A stretch of 64,000 nt of DNA. Source: UBA7672 sp038326205. Its GTDB lineage: Bacteria > Pseudomonadota > Alphaproteobacteria > Caulobacterales > Hyphomonadaceae. Location: the NCBI GenBank assembly GCA_038326205.1, contig JBBQJV010000005.1, forward strand, positions 1 to 64,000, given 5' to 3'. Shown here in pieces: positions 1-8,569 of the stretch. The notes beneath the pieces are model-generated. The model worked only from the letters and a program-made list of their open reading frames with translations, had not been told where the DNA came from and ran no database searches. The translations under genes and the position numbers were made by a program. Each line of letters opens with the position of its first letter. Within the stretch, counting starts at the first letter, position 1.

Positions 1-99
1 TGGTGGAATCGGTTTCACGGCGCGGCAGGGCCGCCCGCGTATGGTTACCCCATGCCGCCAGAAGAGCGGCTGAAGAGATACTCTAAAAAGGGTTCGATG

Positions 100-1125
100 A
101 TGGCTGGCATCAGCGCCTCTGCGCGAGACGTCCTGTGCGTCCTCAAAATGGCTGCCCTGGCAGGCGTGCTGGGAGCATTATGCACGGGCGTAGCTGCCGC
201 GCAGTCGGCCGCCCCCATCGTCTACAAGTCGATGAAACCGGCCTCCACCGTGCTGCGGCTGGAAAATCGTGCCGATCCCCTTGCCCTCAACGTCGCACCG
301 ACAGCACCGATTCCGTCCTTTGCCGGTGAAACCCGCTCGTTCGGGCCGACCCCGCTCGCAGCGTCCGGAATTGGCGAGCCGATGGCGCTGAAAACCGCTG
401 CCACGAGCACACGCTCGGCCATCCAGGAACAGCTGGCGACGCCCTATGCTGGCCCTCCCTATCAGGTCGCGGGGCGCTGGTATGTGCCGGCGCACGAGCC
501 GAATTACAACGAAGTCGGCATTGCGTCGTGGTACGGCCCGACCTTCCACGGCAAGGATTCCGCGTCCGGCGAAGTGTTCGACGAAAACGCCATGACGGCC
601 GCGCATCCGACCCTGCCGATCCCCTCGATGGTCCGGGTCACCAACCTCGAAAACGGACGCGTAGTGCTCGTGCGCATCAACGACCGCGGCCCCTTCGTGG
701 ATGACCGCATCATCGATCTGTCGAAGGCCGCGGGCGCGGCGCTTGAGATTCACGCCAAGGGCACGGCCAAGGTTCGCGTCGAGTATGTTGGCGCAGCGCT
801 CCTGGACGGCGGCGGCCAGGTTCTGGCGCCGTCGGCTCCCCAGCGCGTCAGCTTTGTCGCGCCGCCGCTTCCCACTGTTTTACGCCCCGCGTCAGGTCAG
901 TTCTACGTTCAGGCTGGATCGTTTGCGGACCTCGCCAACGCTCATGACTTGCGCAAAAAGCTTGCCGCCGACCGTCCGGTTTCGATCGAAAGTGTCGCGA
1001 TCAACGGCTCGGAATTCTACCGCGTGATGCTGGGACCGTGGACAGAGCGTGAGCAGGCTGAAACAGCCCGCCAGGGGCTTGCCCGGTCGGGCGCGCAGGG
1101 ACTGCTCGTCTCCCGCTCCCGTTAG
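100..1125 (+). CDS. rlpA: RlpA-like septal ring lytic transglycosylase with SPOR domain
   Basis: The product is an exported cell-wall protein. The N-terminus carries a signal peptide ending near AAAQ. A double-psi beta-barrel domain in the middle has the RlpA hallmarks GIASWYGPTFHGK, TAAHPTLPIPS and RINDRGPF. A C-terminal SPOR domain begins at QFYVQAGSF and would bind denuded septal glycan. RlpA proteins cleave or remodel such glycan during cell separation. An in-frame ATG exists at 52, but a purine-rich ribosome-binding site ending at 92 favours the twin ATGs at 97 and 100. I chose 100 for its 7-base spacing. The segment between the signal peptide and the barrel (roughly residues 35-140) is low complexity and probably a flexible linker. 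A carboxypeptidase gene follows 133 bases downstream on the same strand, which suits a shared cell-wall role. Confidence 0.93.
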   Translation: MAGISASARDVLCVLKMAALAGVLGALCTGVAAAQSAAPIVYKSMKPASTVLRLENRADPLALNVAPTAPIPSFAGETRSFGPTPLAASGIGEPMALKTAATSTRSAIQEQLATPYAGPPYQVAGRWYVPAHEPNYNEVGIASWYGPTFHGKDSASGEVFDENAMTAAHPTLPIPSMVRVTNLENGRVVLVRINDRGPFVDDRIIDLSKAAGAALEIHAKGTAKVRVEYVGAALLDGGGQVLAPSAPQRVSFVAPPLPTVLRPASGQFYVQAGSFADLANAHDLRKKLAADRPVSIESVAINGSEFYRVMLGPWTEREQAETARQGLARSGAQGLLVSRSR

Positions 1126-1258
1126 GCTCCTAATGGCTGCGGAGATGGGGGCAGGGCGCCACACATCACAGAAGAGGCAGGTTCCAGACATTCGCGAAGG
1201 TTGACGCGGGCGCCCAAAACGCCGTCTTGTTGCCGGATTCCCAAGGGAGTCTTTCGAC

Positions 1259-2461
1259 ATGCGCTTAATCGCCGGAACCATGGCCGCTATGGCCCTTCTG
1301 GCCGCTTCGGTCTCAGCCATTGCTCAGCAACCGAGCGCGCAACAGCCGGGCCCTGCTCCGGCAACTCCCGATCCCGTCGCGCAGATGGCGGCTGATCCGC
1401 TGGACACGGCGGCAACTTACGCCTTCATAATGGATGGCGACACCGGACTTTCGCTTTATTCAAAGCGCGGCGATGAGGCGATGATCCCTGCCTCGATGTC
1501 GAAGCTGATGCTGTACTACATGGTGTTCGAACGGATCAAAGCAGGTCGCCTCTCGCTGACGGACGAATTTACGGTGAGCGAGCATGCGTGGCGCACCGGC
1601 GGCGCCGGCACTGACGGCTCGACCATGTTCCTGCCGATCCACTCGAAAGTGACCATCCAAGATTTGCTGAAGGGCGCGATCATCGTCTCGGGCAATGACG
1701 CATGCATCGTCCTTGCTGAAGGCTTGTTTGGGAGTGAGGAATCCTTCGCCCGCCAGGCGACGACGCGCGCCAAGGAGTTGGGCCTCACGCATTCGACGTT
1801 CGCAAACGCCACGGGTCTCGACAATCCGAATCATCGGATGAGCGCACACGACATCGGCATGATCGCATACCGCATCATCAAGGATTATCCGGAATACTAT
1901 TCGATGTTCTCGGAGCCGGAGTTCACGTTTAACAAGACGCGACAGTACAATCGTAACCCGCTGCTCCGTGAGTTGCCAGGCTCGGATGGCGTCAAGACAG
2001 GCCACCTATCGGTTTCGGGCTACGGCCTCGTCGGCTCGGCCGTGCGCGATGGCAAGCGTCGCCTCATCGTTCTCAATGGCCTTGCCAGTGAGACAGCTCG
2101 CAAGACCGAAGCACCACGCGTCATGCGGTCAGCTTTTCTCGACTTCACCTCGGTGACGCTGGTGAAAAAGGGAGCGCAGGTTGCGGTGGCCGACGTGTGG
2201 ATGGGCGAGCAGAAGCAGGTGCCGTTGATAGCAACATCTGACTACGCGGTCGGCCTGCATCTTGATGCCGTCGACAAGATTAAGGGGGAGGTCGTTTACA
2301 AGTCACCCCTGATGGCGCCGCTGAAGGAAGGCGACGTCGTCGGCGACCTGACAATCTCGGCGCCGGGTGTTGGCGCCGTGAAAATTCCGGTCGCGGCCGG
2401 TGCGGCCGTCAATGAAATGGGCTTTTTTAGCAAGGCCATGTTCGGACTGAAAGGCGATTGA
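1259..2461 (+). CDS. D-alanyl-D-alanine carboxypeptidase (PBP5 type, peptidase S11)
   Basis: This is a periplasmic penicillin-binding protein that removes the terminal D-Ala from peptidoglycan stem peptides. All three active-site motifs are visible: SxxK at residues 79-82 (SMSK), SGN at 144-146 and KTG at 246-248. A signal peptide covers about residues 1-22 (cut after SAIA). The C-terminal portion resembles the beta-rich PBP5 C-terminal domain, ending in a hydrophobic/amphipathic stretch that could touch the inner membrane. At 400 residues the length is normal for the family. The start is supported by an AAGGGAG ribosome-binding site 9 bases upstream. Its stop lies 3 bases before the TTG start of tmk, so the two are probably co-transcribed. 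The gene name varies between genomes (dacA, dacC, dacF), so I give none. Confidence 0.95.
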   Translation: MRLIAGTMAAMALLAASVSAIAQQPSAQQPGPAPATPDPVAQMAADPLDTAATYAFIMDGDTGLSLYSKRGDEAMIPASMSKLMLYYMVFERIKAGRLSLTDEFTVSEHAWRTGGAGTDGSTMFLPIHSKVTIQDLLKGAIIVSGNDACIVLAEGLFGSEESFARQATTRAKELGLTHSTFANATGLDNPNHRMSAHDIGMIAYRIIKDYPEYYSMFSEPEFTFNKTRQYNRNPLLRELPGSDGVKTGHLSVSGYGLVGSAVRDGKRRLIVLNGLASETARKTEAPRVMRSAFLDFTSVTLVKKGAQVAVADVWMGEQKQVPLIATSDYAVGLHLDAVDKIKGEVVYKSPLMAPLKEGDVVGDLTISAPGVGAVKIPVAAGAAVNEMGFFSKAMFGLKGD

Positions 2462-2464
2462 GCT

Positions 2465-3109
2465 TTGGCGACGCGCGGACGCTTCATCACGCTCGAAGGC
2501 GGCGAAGGCGTCGGCAAGTCAACGCTGGCGGGTGCACTGGCGCAACAGCTTAGCGCTCGCGGCTTCAATGTCGTGCGAACGCGAGAGCCGGGCGGATCGC
2601 CGGGCGCGGAGGCTTTGCGGCGTTTGATCCTGACCCCGCCAGAAGAGATTGGCGGCTGGCAGCCGACGGCTGAGGCATTGCTGTTCTATGCAGCCCGCAG
2701 CGACCATCTTGACCGCACCATTCGCCCGGCGCTGGCGCGTGGCGACTGGGTGCTGTGCGATCGCTTCTCCGATTCAACGCGTGCCTATCAGGTGGCCGCA
2801 GGCGGCGTTGCGCCACAACACATCGACGCGCTTGAGCGTGTGTGTGTCGGCCCGACCGTGCCGGACATGACGCTGGTGCTGGATCTGCCGATGGCGATTG
2901 CACGTACACGGATGACCGCGCGGGGTGGCCGACCGGACGCTATCGAGGCACGCAACCTTGTTTATCATGAAGCGGTCCATCGCGCCTTCCTCGACATTGC
3001 GCACGCCAATCCTCAGCGGTGCGTCGTGCTTGACGCGTCGGTCGCGCCGGCTGCGCTGGCGCAAGCGGCTATGTCCGAAATCGTGCACCGATTTGCGGAG
3101 GTCCGCTGA
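2465..3109 (+). CDS. tmk: Thymidylate kinase
   Basis: It phosphorylates dTMP to dTDP in the cytosol, a step in dTTP supply. The P-loop GGEGVGKS lies at residues 12-19, the TREPGG motif at 39-44, and the DRF substrate motif at 99-101 followed by STRAYQ. At 214 residues the length is typical. The predicted start is TTG at 2465, three bases after the carboxypeptidase stop, with no better ATG that keeps the P-loop. The stop TGA overlaps the ATG of holB in a TGATG junction, pointing to translational coupling. The neighbourhood dac-tmk-holB is the usual alphaproteobacterial order. Confidence 0.96.
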   Translation: MATRGRFITLEGGEGVGKSTLAGALAQQLSARGFNVVRTREPGGSPGAEALRRLILTPPEEIGGWQPTAEALLFYAARSDHLDRTIRPALARGDWVLCDRFSDSTRAYQVAAGGVAPQHIDALERVCVGPTVPDMTLVLDLPMAIARTRMTARGGRPDAIEARNLVYHEAVHRAFLDIAHANPQRCVVLDASVAPAALAQAAMSEIVHRFAEVR

Positions 3110-4077
3110 TGGAGCTCCAGCCGGACGACGTTGGCCCGGTCGTTGGCCATCAGGTTGCGCGCGATGATTTCCTGTCCGCGCTGGCGACGGGAAAGCTGCA
3201 TCATGGCTGGCTGATGCGTGGGCCGCGTGGCGTCGGCAAGGCGCGGCTCGCGCTGCGCTTTGCGATGAAGCTGTTCGGCGACCAAAGCGATTTCAAATCG
3301 CAGCCTGACGCCGCGCTAGCGAAGCTGGTGCTTGCTGGTAACCACCCGGACCTGCGCGTCATCCGCCGACCAATCGACGACAAGGGCAAGCAGAAAGCCG
3401 AGATCCCGGTCGACAGCGTGCGCGAGCTTGCGCAGTTCTTCTCGCTGCGTCCCGCCCTCGGCGGTTGGCGCGTTGCGATCGTCGACGCGGTCGACGAGAT
3501 GAACCGGTTCGGCGCCAACGCCGTGCTGAAGACGCTCGAGGAGCCTCCAGCCAAGGCCGTCCTGTTCCTGATTTCGCATGGCGAGCAGCCCTTGCTCCCG
3601 ACCGTGCGCAGTCGCTGCCGTGTGCTGCGTTGTGGCGCATTGAGCGAACATGATGAGCTGGCCGTGCTCGCGGCGCGTGGCCACACGGGCGCCAAGGCGA
3701 TGGCGATTGCGAACCTCGCGCCGGGTCGCCCGGGACGCGCGCTTGAGCTGCTTCAAGGTGATGCTGATGATGGTGGTGCGGCGCTGGAGTCGCTTCTACG
3801 ATCAGATGTTGTCGATGCCTCGGATCTGCAGACGGCGTTGTCGCAGGCGGCCAAAAGCGATGGCGCTCTGGCCGTGTCGATGGAGCGCCTTCGCAATTTC
3901 CTGCAGCGCCGTGCAATGCGTGAGAGCGATCCGATGCGAGCAGGCGAATGGGCTGATGCGGCGCTTGCCGTTGTGCGTATTGGCGCCGAGGCGCGGGCGC
4001 TCAACCAGGATCGCGCGCAGACGATCGCCGCGGCGCTGAATGCGGTGTCGGGTCGGCTTTCTTGCGCGGGAAGCTGA
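3109..4077 (+). CDS. holB: DNA polymerase III subunit delta prime
   Basis: This is the clamp-loader delta prime subunit, an AAA+ protein that works with delta and tau/gamma to load the beta clamp. The N-terminus shows a Walker A-like GPRGVGK at residues 38-44. A sensor-like segment, ANAVLKTLEEPP followed by SRCRVLRC, is typical of HolB and DnaX. At 322 residues the length is normal. It starts at an ATG overlapping the tmk stop (TGATG), with a GGAG ribosome-binding site 8 bases upstream inside tmk. The tatD start follows only 5 bases after its stop. In many alphaproteobacteria metG lies between holB and tatD; it is absent here. Confidence 0.94.
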   Translation: MELQPDDVGPVVGHQVARDDFLSALATGKLHHGWLMRGPRGVGKARLALRFAMKLFGDQSDFKSQPDAALAKLVLAGNHPDLRVIRRPIDDKGKQKAEIPVDSVRELAQFFSLRPALGGWRVAIVDAVDEMNRFGANAVLKTLEEPPAKAVLFLISHGEQPLLPTVRSRCRVLRCGALSEHDELAVLAARGHTGAKAMAIANLAPGRPGRALELLQGDADDGGAALESLLRSDVVDASDLQTALSQAAKSDGALAVSMERLRNFLQRRAMRESDPMRAGEWADAALAVVRIGAEARALNQDRAQTIAAALNAVSGRLSCAGS

Positions 4078-4082
4078 CGCGC

Positions 4083-4856
4083 ATGTATTTTGACACGCAC
4101 GTGAACCTACATGCAGAGCAATTCCAAGCGGATTTGCCTGAAGTGCTGACGCGTGCGCGGGCTGCCGGCGTTACGCGCATGGTGACGATCTGTGATCGAC
4201 TGGATCGCTACCCGGCGGTCAAGGCGATTGCCGATGCGAACGACGACATCAACTGCACGGTCGGCGTCCATCCGCACTATGCGAAAGACTTCTGGTCGCT
4301 GCGGGCCGAAACGCTGGTGGCCGAGGCGCGAGATCCGAAAGTGTGCGGCATTGGCGAGACGGGGCTCGACCAGCACTACGGTTATAGCGATATCGTCCTG
4401 CAGGAGCGTAGCTTCGTCGAGCATATCGCGGCGTCGCGCGAGACGCAGCTGCCGCTGGTCGTCCACACGCGGGAGGCTGACGACCTGACCGGCGACCTGC
4501 TGGAGCGTGAATATGCGCGTGGCGCCTTTCCGATCCTGATGCACTGCTACACGGCGGGCGACCGGCTGGCGAAACGCGCGCTGGATCTCGGCGCGTATTT
4601 TTCGATCTCGGGCATCCTGTCGTTCAAGTCGGCCAAGGACGTTCGGGAGGTCACCAGCCAGGTCCCGCTCGACCGGGTGATCCTCGAAACCGACTGTCCC
4701 TACCTCGCGCCGATGCCGCATCGCGGACGGCGCAACGAGCCTGCCTTTCTGCCGGACGTCTGCCGGGCCTTCGCAGAGCATCGCGGCCTGACGAACGAAG
4801 AAGCCGCTGGCCTGACCGTGGCTAACGCCCTCCGGCTATTTGGGCGGGTCCTATGA
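4083..4856 (+). CDS. tatD: TatD-family metal-dependent hydrolase (putative DNase)
   Basis: The product belongs to the TatD branch of the amidohydrolase superfamily, associated with DNA 3'-exonuclease activity. Recognisable blocks are DTHVNLH at the N-terminus, GETGLDQHY, LVVHTREADD, the HCYTA segment, and LETDCPYLAP near the C-terminus. The N-terminal metal motif, normally HxH, reads H6-x-N8 here with another His at 10; I believe this is a variant seen in related bacteria. An in-frame upstream ATG at 4062 lies inside holB. I chose 4083 because it begins directly at MYFDTHVN, as TatD proteins do. Its stop overlaps the next gene's ATG by 4 bases. Confidence 0.92.
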   Translation: MYFDTHVNLHAEQFQADLPEVLTRARAAGVTRMVTICDRLDRYPAVKAIADANDDINCTVGVHPHYAKDFWSLRAETLVAEARDPKVCGIGETGLDQHYGYSDIVLQERSFVEHIAASRETQLPLVVHTREADDLTGDLLEREYARGAFPILMHCYTAGDRLAKRALDLGAYFSISGILSFKSAKDVREVTSQVPLDRVILETDCPYLAPMPHRGRRNEPAFLPDVCRAFAEHRGLTNEEAAGLTVANALRLFGRVL

Positions 4857-5698
4857 GCGCTGCAGGACCCCCGACTATTGGCGGCAAGGGAAGGTTGCAG
4901 CTCCGTATCCTTGGGTGCGGCTCGTCGGGCGGCGTCCCGCGGATCGGGAATGACTGGGGTGTCTGCGATCCGGCTGAGCCACGTAACCGCCGGTCGCGCT
5001 GTTCGGCGCTGGTGCGGTTCTGGGGGCCCGGTGCGACCGAGCCCACGCTGGTCCTGATCGACACTGCTCCGGACATGCGCGAACAGTTGCTGGCGGCGCA
5101 GGTTAGGCGGCTCGACGCCGTCCTGATCACCCATGAGCACGCCGACCAGTGCCACGGCATCGACGACCTCCGGGCACTGGTTCTGCGCAGTGGCAAACGG
5201 ATGCCTGTCCACATGGATCAGGTCACGTCGTACGTCATCGGCCGAAGGTTCGACTACTGCTTCGACGGCGCCGGGTCGTATCCCGCGATCCTCGACAAGC
5301 GCGCTGATCTCGAGGCCGGGCAGGCTGTGGATATCTCGGGTCCGGGTGGGCAGGCGCAGTTCTTGACGCTGGCCCAGGACCATGGCGGGATTGGTTCGCT
5401 GGGCTTTCGGATCGGCACGCTGGGCTACTGCAATGACGTGGTCCGTTTGCCGGAGGTGACCCTTGAGCGCCTGACCGGGCTCGATACGCTCGTCGTCGAT
5501 GCGCTGCGCTACAAGCCGCATCCGACACATGCGAGCGTCGCCGAGGCTTTGGCCTGGATTGAACGACTCAAACCGCGCCGGGCGATTTTAACGAACCTGC
5601 ATGTCGATCTGGACTACGCGACGTTGAGGGCGGAGTTGCCGTCGGGCGTCGAGCCAGCTTTTGACGGCATGGAGCTCGAGGTCCTGCCAAGTGTATGA
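4853..5698 (+). CDS. PhnP-like metallo-beta-lactamase-fold hydrolase
   Basis: This is a metal-dependent hydrolase of the MBL fold, in the PhnP/tRNase Z-like branch. The N-terminal GCGSSGGVPRIG block and the metal motif H94-x-H96-x-D98 with H101 (THEHADQCHG) are clear. Further ligand candidates are the DHGG segment and the HPTH near residue 225. PhnP acts on cyclic phosphodiesters, but the substrate of this chromosomal homologue cannot be told from sequence. In alphaproteobacteria it commonly sits directly behind tatD, as here. The two overlap by ATGA, implying coupled translation. The length of 281 residues is normal. Confidence 0.88.
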   Translation: MSAAGPPTIGGKGRLQLRILGCGSSGGVPRIGNDWGVCDPAEPRNRRSRCSALVRFWGPGATEPTLVLIDTAPDMREQLLAAQVRRLDAVLITHEHADQCHGIDDLRALVLRSGKRMPVHMDQVTSYVIGRRFDYCFDGAGSYPAILDKRADLEAGQAVDISGPGGQAQFLTLAQDHGGIGSLGFRIGTLGYCNDVVRLPEVTLERLTGLDTLVVDALRYKPHPTHASVAEALAWIERLKPRRAILTNLHVDLDYATLRAELPSGVEPAFDGMELEVLPSV

Positions 5699-5763
5699 TT
5701 TGAATGCAGATAGTATTGCCCATAATGTTGATTATGCGACTGACGGTATAAGGGGAACGAGGG

Positions 5764-6648
5764 ATGGCGGACCAAGCCAAGACGCCCGGAGGCGGAGAGC
5801 CTGCCGCCGGTCAGGGAGCCTCCCTCCCCTCACACGGTGAGCCATGGCGCGATCTGGTGGCCTTGATGGCCCGTCTGCGGGACCCTGTAACAGGCTGTCC
5901 GTGGGACCTTGAGCAGACCTTCACAACCATCGCGCCGTACACGATTGAGGAAGCCTACGAGGTGGCCGACGCCATCGAGCGGCAGGATATGGGTGAGCTG
6001 AAGGGTGAGCTGGGTGACTTGCTGTTCCAGTCGGTCTTCCACGCCCGCATGGCCGAGGAAGCCGGACACTTCAACATCGACGACGTGGTCAAAGGGCTGG
6101 TCGACAAGATGGTCGACCGCCATCCCCACGTATTCGGCATGGAGCGTGTCGACAGCGCCGAAGCACAGGTTGGCGCCTGGGAGGCCATGAAGGCGGCCGA
6201 GCGAGCCAAGAAAGCGGCTGGATCCGAGCCCAGTGCGCTCGATGGCGTGGCGCTCGGTTTGCCGGCGCTGATGCGGGCCGAGAAGCTGGCGAAGCGCGCC
6301 GCCCGGGTTGGCTTTGATTGGCCAGCACCGGAGCCCGTCTTCGAGAAGCTGCAGGAAGAGATTGCCGAGCTGGAGGAGGCTATTGCTGTGCCTTTGGTGG
6401 ACCAGGCTCACGTGGCTGAAGAGCTGGGCGATATCCTGTTCGTCGTGGCAAATCTCTGCCGAAAGTTGTCTGTCGATCCCGAGGAAGCATTGCGTGCCGC
6501 AAATTCAAAATTCGGAAAGCGTTTCCGTGCTATGGAAGTCATGGCCCGGGCGAGAGGACAGGACTTCGCCAGTCTTACCCTCGACGAGCAAGAAGCGCTG
6601 TGGGTCGCCGTGAAGGTGATCGAGCGCTCAGCGCCGACCGGCGCCTAG
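5764..6648 (+). CDS. mazG: Nucleoside triphosphate pyrophosphohydrolase MazG
   Basis: MazG hydrolyses NTPs/dNTPs to monophosphate plus pyrophosphate, cleaning the nucleotide pool. Two MazG domains are visible. The first runs from about residue 35 (LRDPVTGCPWDLEQTF) with the metal-binding ELKGELGDLLFQ helix. The second spans about residues 180-270, with the EELGDILFVVANLCRKL helix. At 294 residues it is full length. A GGGGAACGAGGG stretch precedes the ATG. It stands 65 bases after the PhnP-like gene, so it may share that operon. The final TAG is interleaved with the stop of the convergent nucleotidyltransferase gene (CTAG at 6645-6648). Confidence 0.95.
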   Translation: MADQAKTPGGGEPAAGQGASLPSHGEPWRDLVALMARLRDPVTGCPWDLEQTFTTIAPYTIEEAYEVADAIERQDMGELKGELGDLLFQSVFHARMAEEAGHFNIDDVVKGLVDKMVDRHPHVFGMERVDSAEAQVGAWEAMKAAERAKKAAGSEPSALDGVALGLPALMRAEKLAKRAARVGFDWPAPEPVFEKLQEEIAELEEAIAVPLVDQAHVAEELGDILFVVANLCRKLSVDPEEALRAANSKFGKRFRAMEVMARARGQDFASLTLDEQEALWVAVKVIERSAPTGA

Positions 6649-7337
6649 CCTGCCCAGCGCACCGGGCCCGGGGCCGGCTCCATTGATGCACCGGCGTGCG
6701 ATACTGGGCGTGAGGCACGCAGCGCGATCGCGTCACGCAAGGCAAGCTGGCGTTTCGCGAATTCGAGTTCCTCGCGCGTGTCCACGTCGACCAACAGCGG
6801 CGAAGGCGCGCCGAGGCTCGTCACGCGAAAACCACCCTGCCCGATGATCCGCTTGGCGCCGTCGTCTCCATCCAGCGTCTTGAGTTGGTCGAAGCAGGCG
6901 GCTCCGAACGCCGTTGGTGGATGCACGCGGTCAGGCGCGCCGGCGTGCACGATGTCGGCGTCTCCGAGTTTGGCCAGCAGCGCCTCGACCAGCCAGCCTT
7001 CGACGAAAGGCATGTCGCCCATGCAGATGACGATGGCGTCCGGCTTGAACTGCAATGCCACCTGCACGCCAACGGCTATCGAATGGCCCAGGCCGTGTTT
7101 CGGCCTGCGGTTTAGCGCAATGACGAAGCGGTTGATCAGATGTTCCTTGAGGTCATTCCGGTCCGAGGGCGTGACGGCAACGCGAGTCAGCGCCGGCAGT
7201 TTGGCCAACTCTGATGCGGAATGTTCAATCAGGTGTTTGCCGCCCAGATTGGCCGTGAGCTTGTCACGGTTGCCATACCGGCGCGACAGGCCCGAAGCCA
7301 GCAGTATGATTGCAGCGCGACTGAGGGGGGCGCTCAT
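6645..7337 (-). CDS. MobA/MocA-like nucleotidyltransferase
   Basis: This belongs to the NTP-transferase family that attaches CMP or GMP to molybdopterin cofactor. The N-terminus has the characteristic LLASGLSRRYG.DKL nucleotide loop (the family consensus is LAAGxSxRMGxxK). Further matches are GLGHSIAVGV and the metal-binding ICMGDMPFV. The lone, short (230 residue) domain and the partner xdhC fit the MocA type, which makes the cytidylyl form of the cofactor for xanthine-dehydrogenase-like enzymes. The start overlaps the xdhC stop by ATGA, so the pair is translationally coupled. The C-terminal tail beyond about residue 205 is not conserved-looking. No molybdoenzyme lies in the window. Confidence 0.85.
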   Translation of the reverse strand: MSAPLSRAAIILLASGLSRRYGNRDKLTANLGGKHLIEHSASELAKLPALTRVAVTPSDRNDLKEHLINRFVIALNRRPKHGLGHSIAVGVQVALQFKPDAIVICMGDMPFVEGWLVEALLAKLGDADIVHAGAPDRVHPPTAFGAACFDQLKTLDGDDGAKRIIGQGGFRVTSLGAPSPLLVDVDTREELEFAKRQLALRDAIALRASRPVSHAGASMEPAPGPVRWAG

Positions 7338-8326
7338 CTCGTGCCTCCCTTGTCGTTCCAGACCTTGATGATCTGTGCTAGCGCCGAAACGGCCAGCGAG
7401 CGCGGATCATGGGAAGCGAATAGCCCGATTGGACCGGTCAGGCGCGCAAGGTCGCCAGGGCTGGCGCCAAGCTCATGGAGCGCTTCAACGCGACGTTGAT
7501 GTGTCTGCCGTGAACCCAGCGCGCCGACATAGAAGGCAGGGCTGCGAAGTGCATCGAGTAGTAGGGGCGCTTCCCACTCGTGCTCGTGGAAGAGACATGC
7601 AACGGCGGTGTGTCTGTCAAGTGGCAGAGCAGGCGCGGCTGCCGGCGTGGTGAGACGAATGATCTGGTTCGCGAACGGCGCGCAGAATTCGAGGGTTGCC
7701 GCCTCCTGGCTCGCGACGACAAGTTCGACATTCGCGGTCTGCGCCATCTGGCTCATCGCAACGATTTCCCAACCGCGCCCGGCGAGCAGAATCCGAAGCT
7801 GCGGTGTGTAGCGACGCACAAACTCGTCAGCATGCGGCTGCGTCTCGCCATTGATCAGGCGCAGGGACGATCTTGGTGCGGACGGATTGAAGCCAAGCGC
7901 GAAAGACTTCCGCGCGCGGCCAAGCGCGATGGCGCGCTGCAGCAACTCACGATCGGGCGATGCATCGACATGCAGATCAAGCCCGCCACCGCATGGCAGG
8001 CGCACGTCCAGATAGGGAGAGCCGCGGCCATAGCGAAGCACGCGGTTGCTGCCTTCGCGCATCGCGATTTGCGCCTCCTCGGTCAGCGCCTGTTCGAGAC
8101 ACCCCCCCGAAATGCTGCCGGCAAACCGCTTGTCGCCAGCCACGGCGATCTGTGCGCCAAGTGGGCGCGAGAACGGACCGTCGAGGCCAACGATGGTGAT
8201 CAAGGCTGCAGGCCGGCCGGTCGCGAGCTCCGCCTCGGCAAACGCCAGCACGTCGAGATCGCCGGCCAATCCAGGCGGCATATGGCCTGACGCCCGATAG
8301 ACCGGAGGCGTTTGTGCGATCGTCAT
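7334..8326 (-). CDS. XdhC/CoxI-family molybdenum cofactor insertion protein
   Basis: XdhC-type chaperones bind molybdenum cofactor, promote its sulfuration and deliver it to xanthine-dehydrogenase-family enzymes. The N-terminal XdhC domain shows RPLGAQIAV and GSISGGCLE (Cys76), and Cys112 in RLPCGGGLDLH. The C-terminal Rossmann-like domain shows LLAGRGWE and FYVGALGSRQTHQRR. At 330 residues it has both domains. It heads a two-gene minus-strand operon with the nucleotidyltransferase. The 243 bases to the divergent crotonase gene must hold both promoters. Whether the partner oxidoreductase is elsewhere in the genome cannot be seen. Confidence 0.9.
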   Translation of the reverse strand: MTIAQTPPVYRASGHMPPGLAGDLDVLAFAEAELATGRPAALITIVGLDGPFSRPLGAQIAVAGDKRFAGSISGGCLEQALTEEAQIAMREGSNRVLRYGRGSPYLDVRLPCGGGLDLHVDASPDRELLQRAIALGRARKSFALGFNPSAPRSSLRLINGETQPHADEFVRRYTPQLRILLAGRGWEIVAMSQMAQTANVELVVASQEAATLEFCAPFANQIIRLTTPAAAPALPLDRHTAVACLFHEHEWEAPLLLDALRSPAFYVGALGSRQTHQRRVEALHELGASPGDLARLTGPIGLFASHDPRSLAVSALAQIIKVWNDKGGTR

Positions 8327-8569
8327 CGTGTGACGACGCAGATAGCTGGCGGCAGTGCAAGCGGCATGGTCGTCGTCAAAATCCTGATTCCCCGGCTACG
8401 CGCTTCCTAACGCCGCCCGGTCGTGTGGCAGGGTCCCCAACCGCCCAAGCTCCCCGCCAGTCCACGCTCGGCCCCTTGCCTACTCAACGGCTTCCGGCCT
8501 AGCGCTAACCTTCGGATTCGTAACGGTCCGGACCCTGCCGGTCAACGCGCCGGCGCCACGAGGAGTGCT

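Noticed and set aside
1..51. Possible RNA gene end or partial gene at the left edge
   Set aside because: No cloverleaf, terminator or coding pattern could be supported in so few bases.
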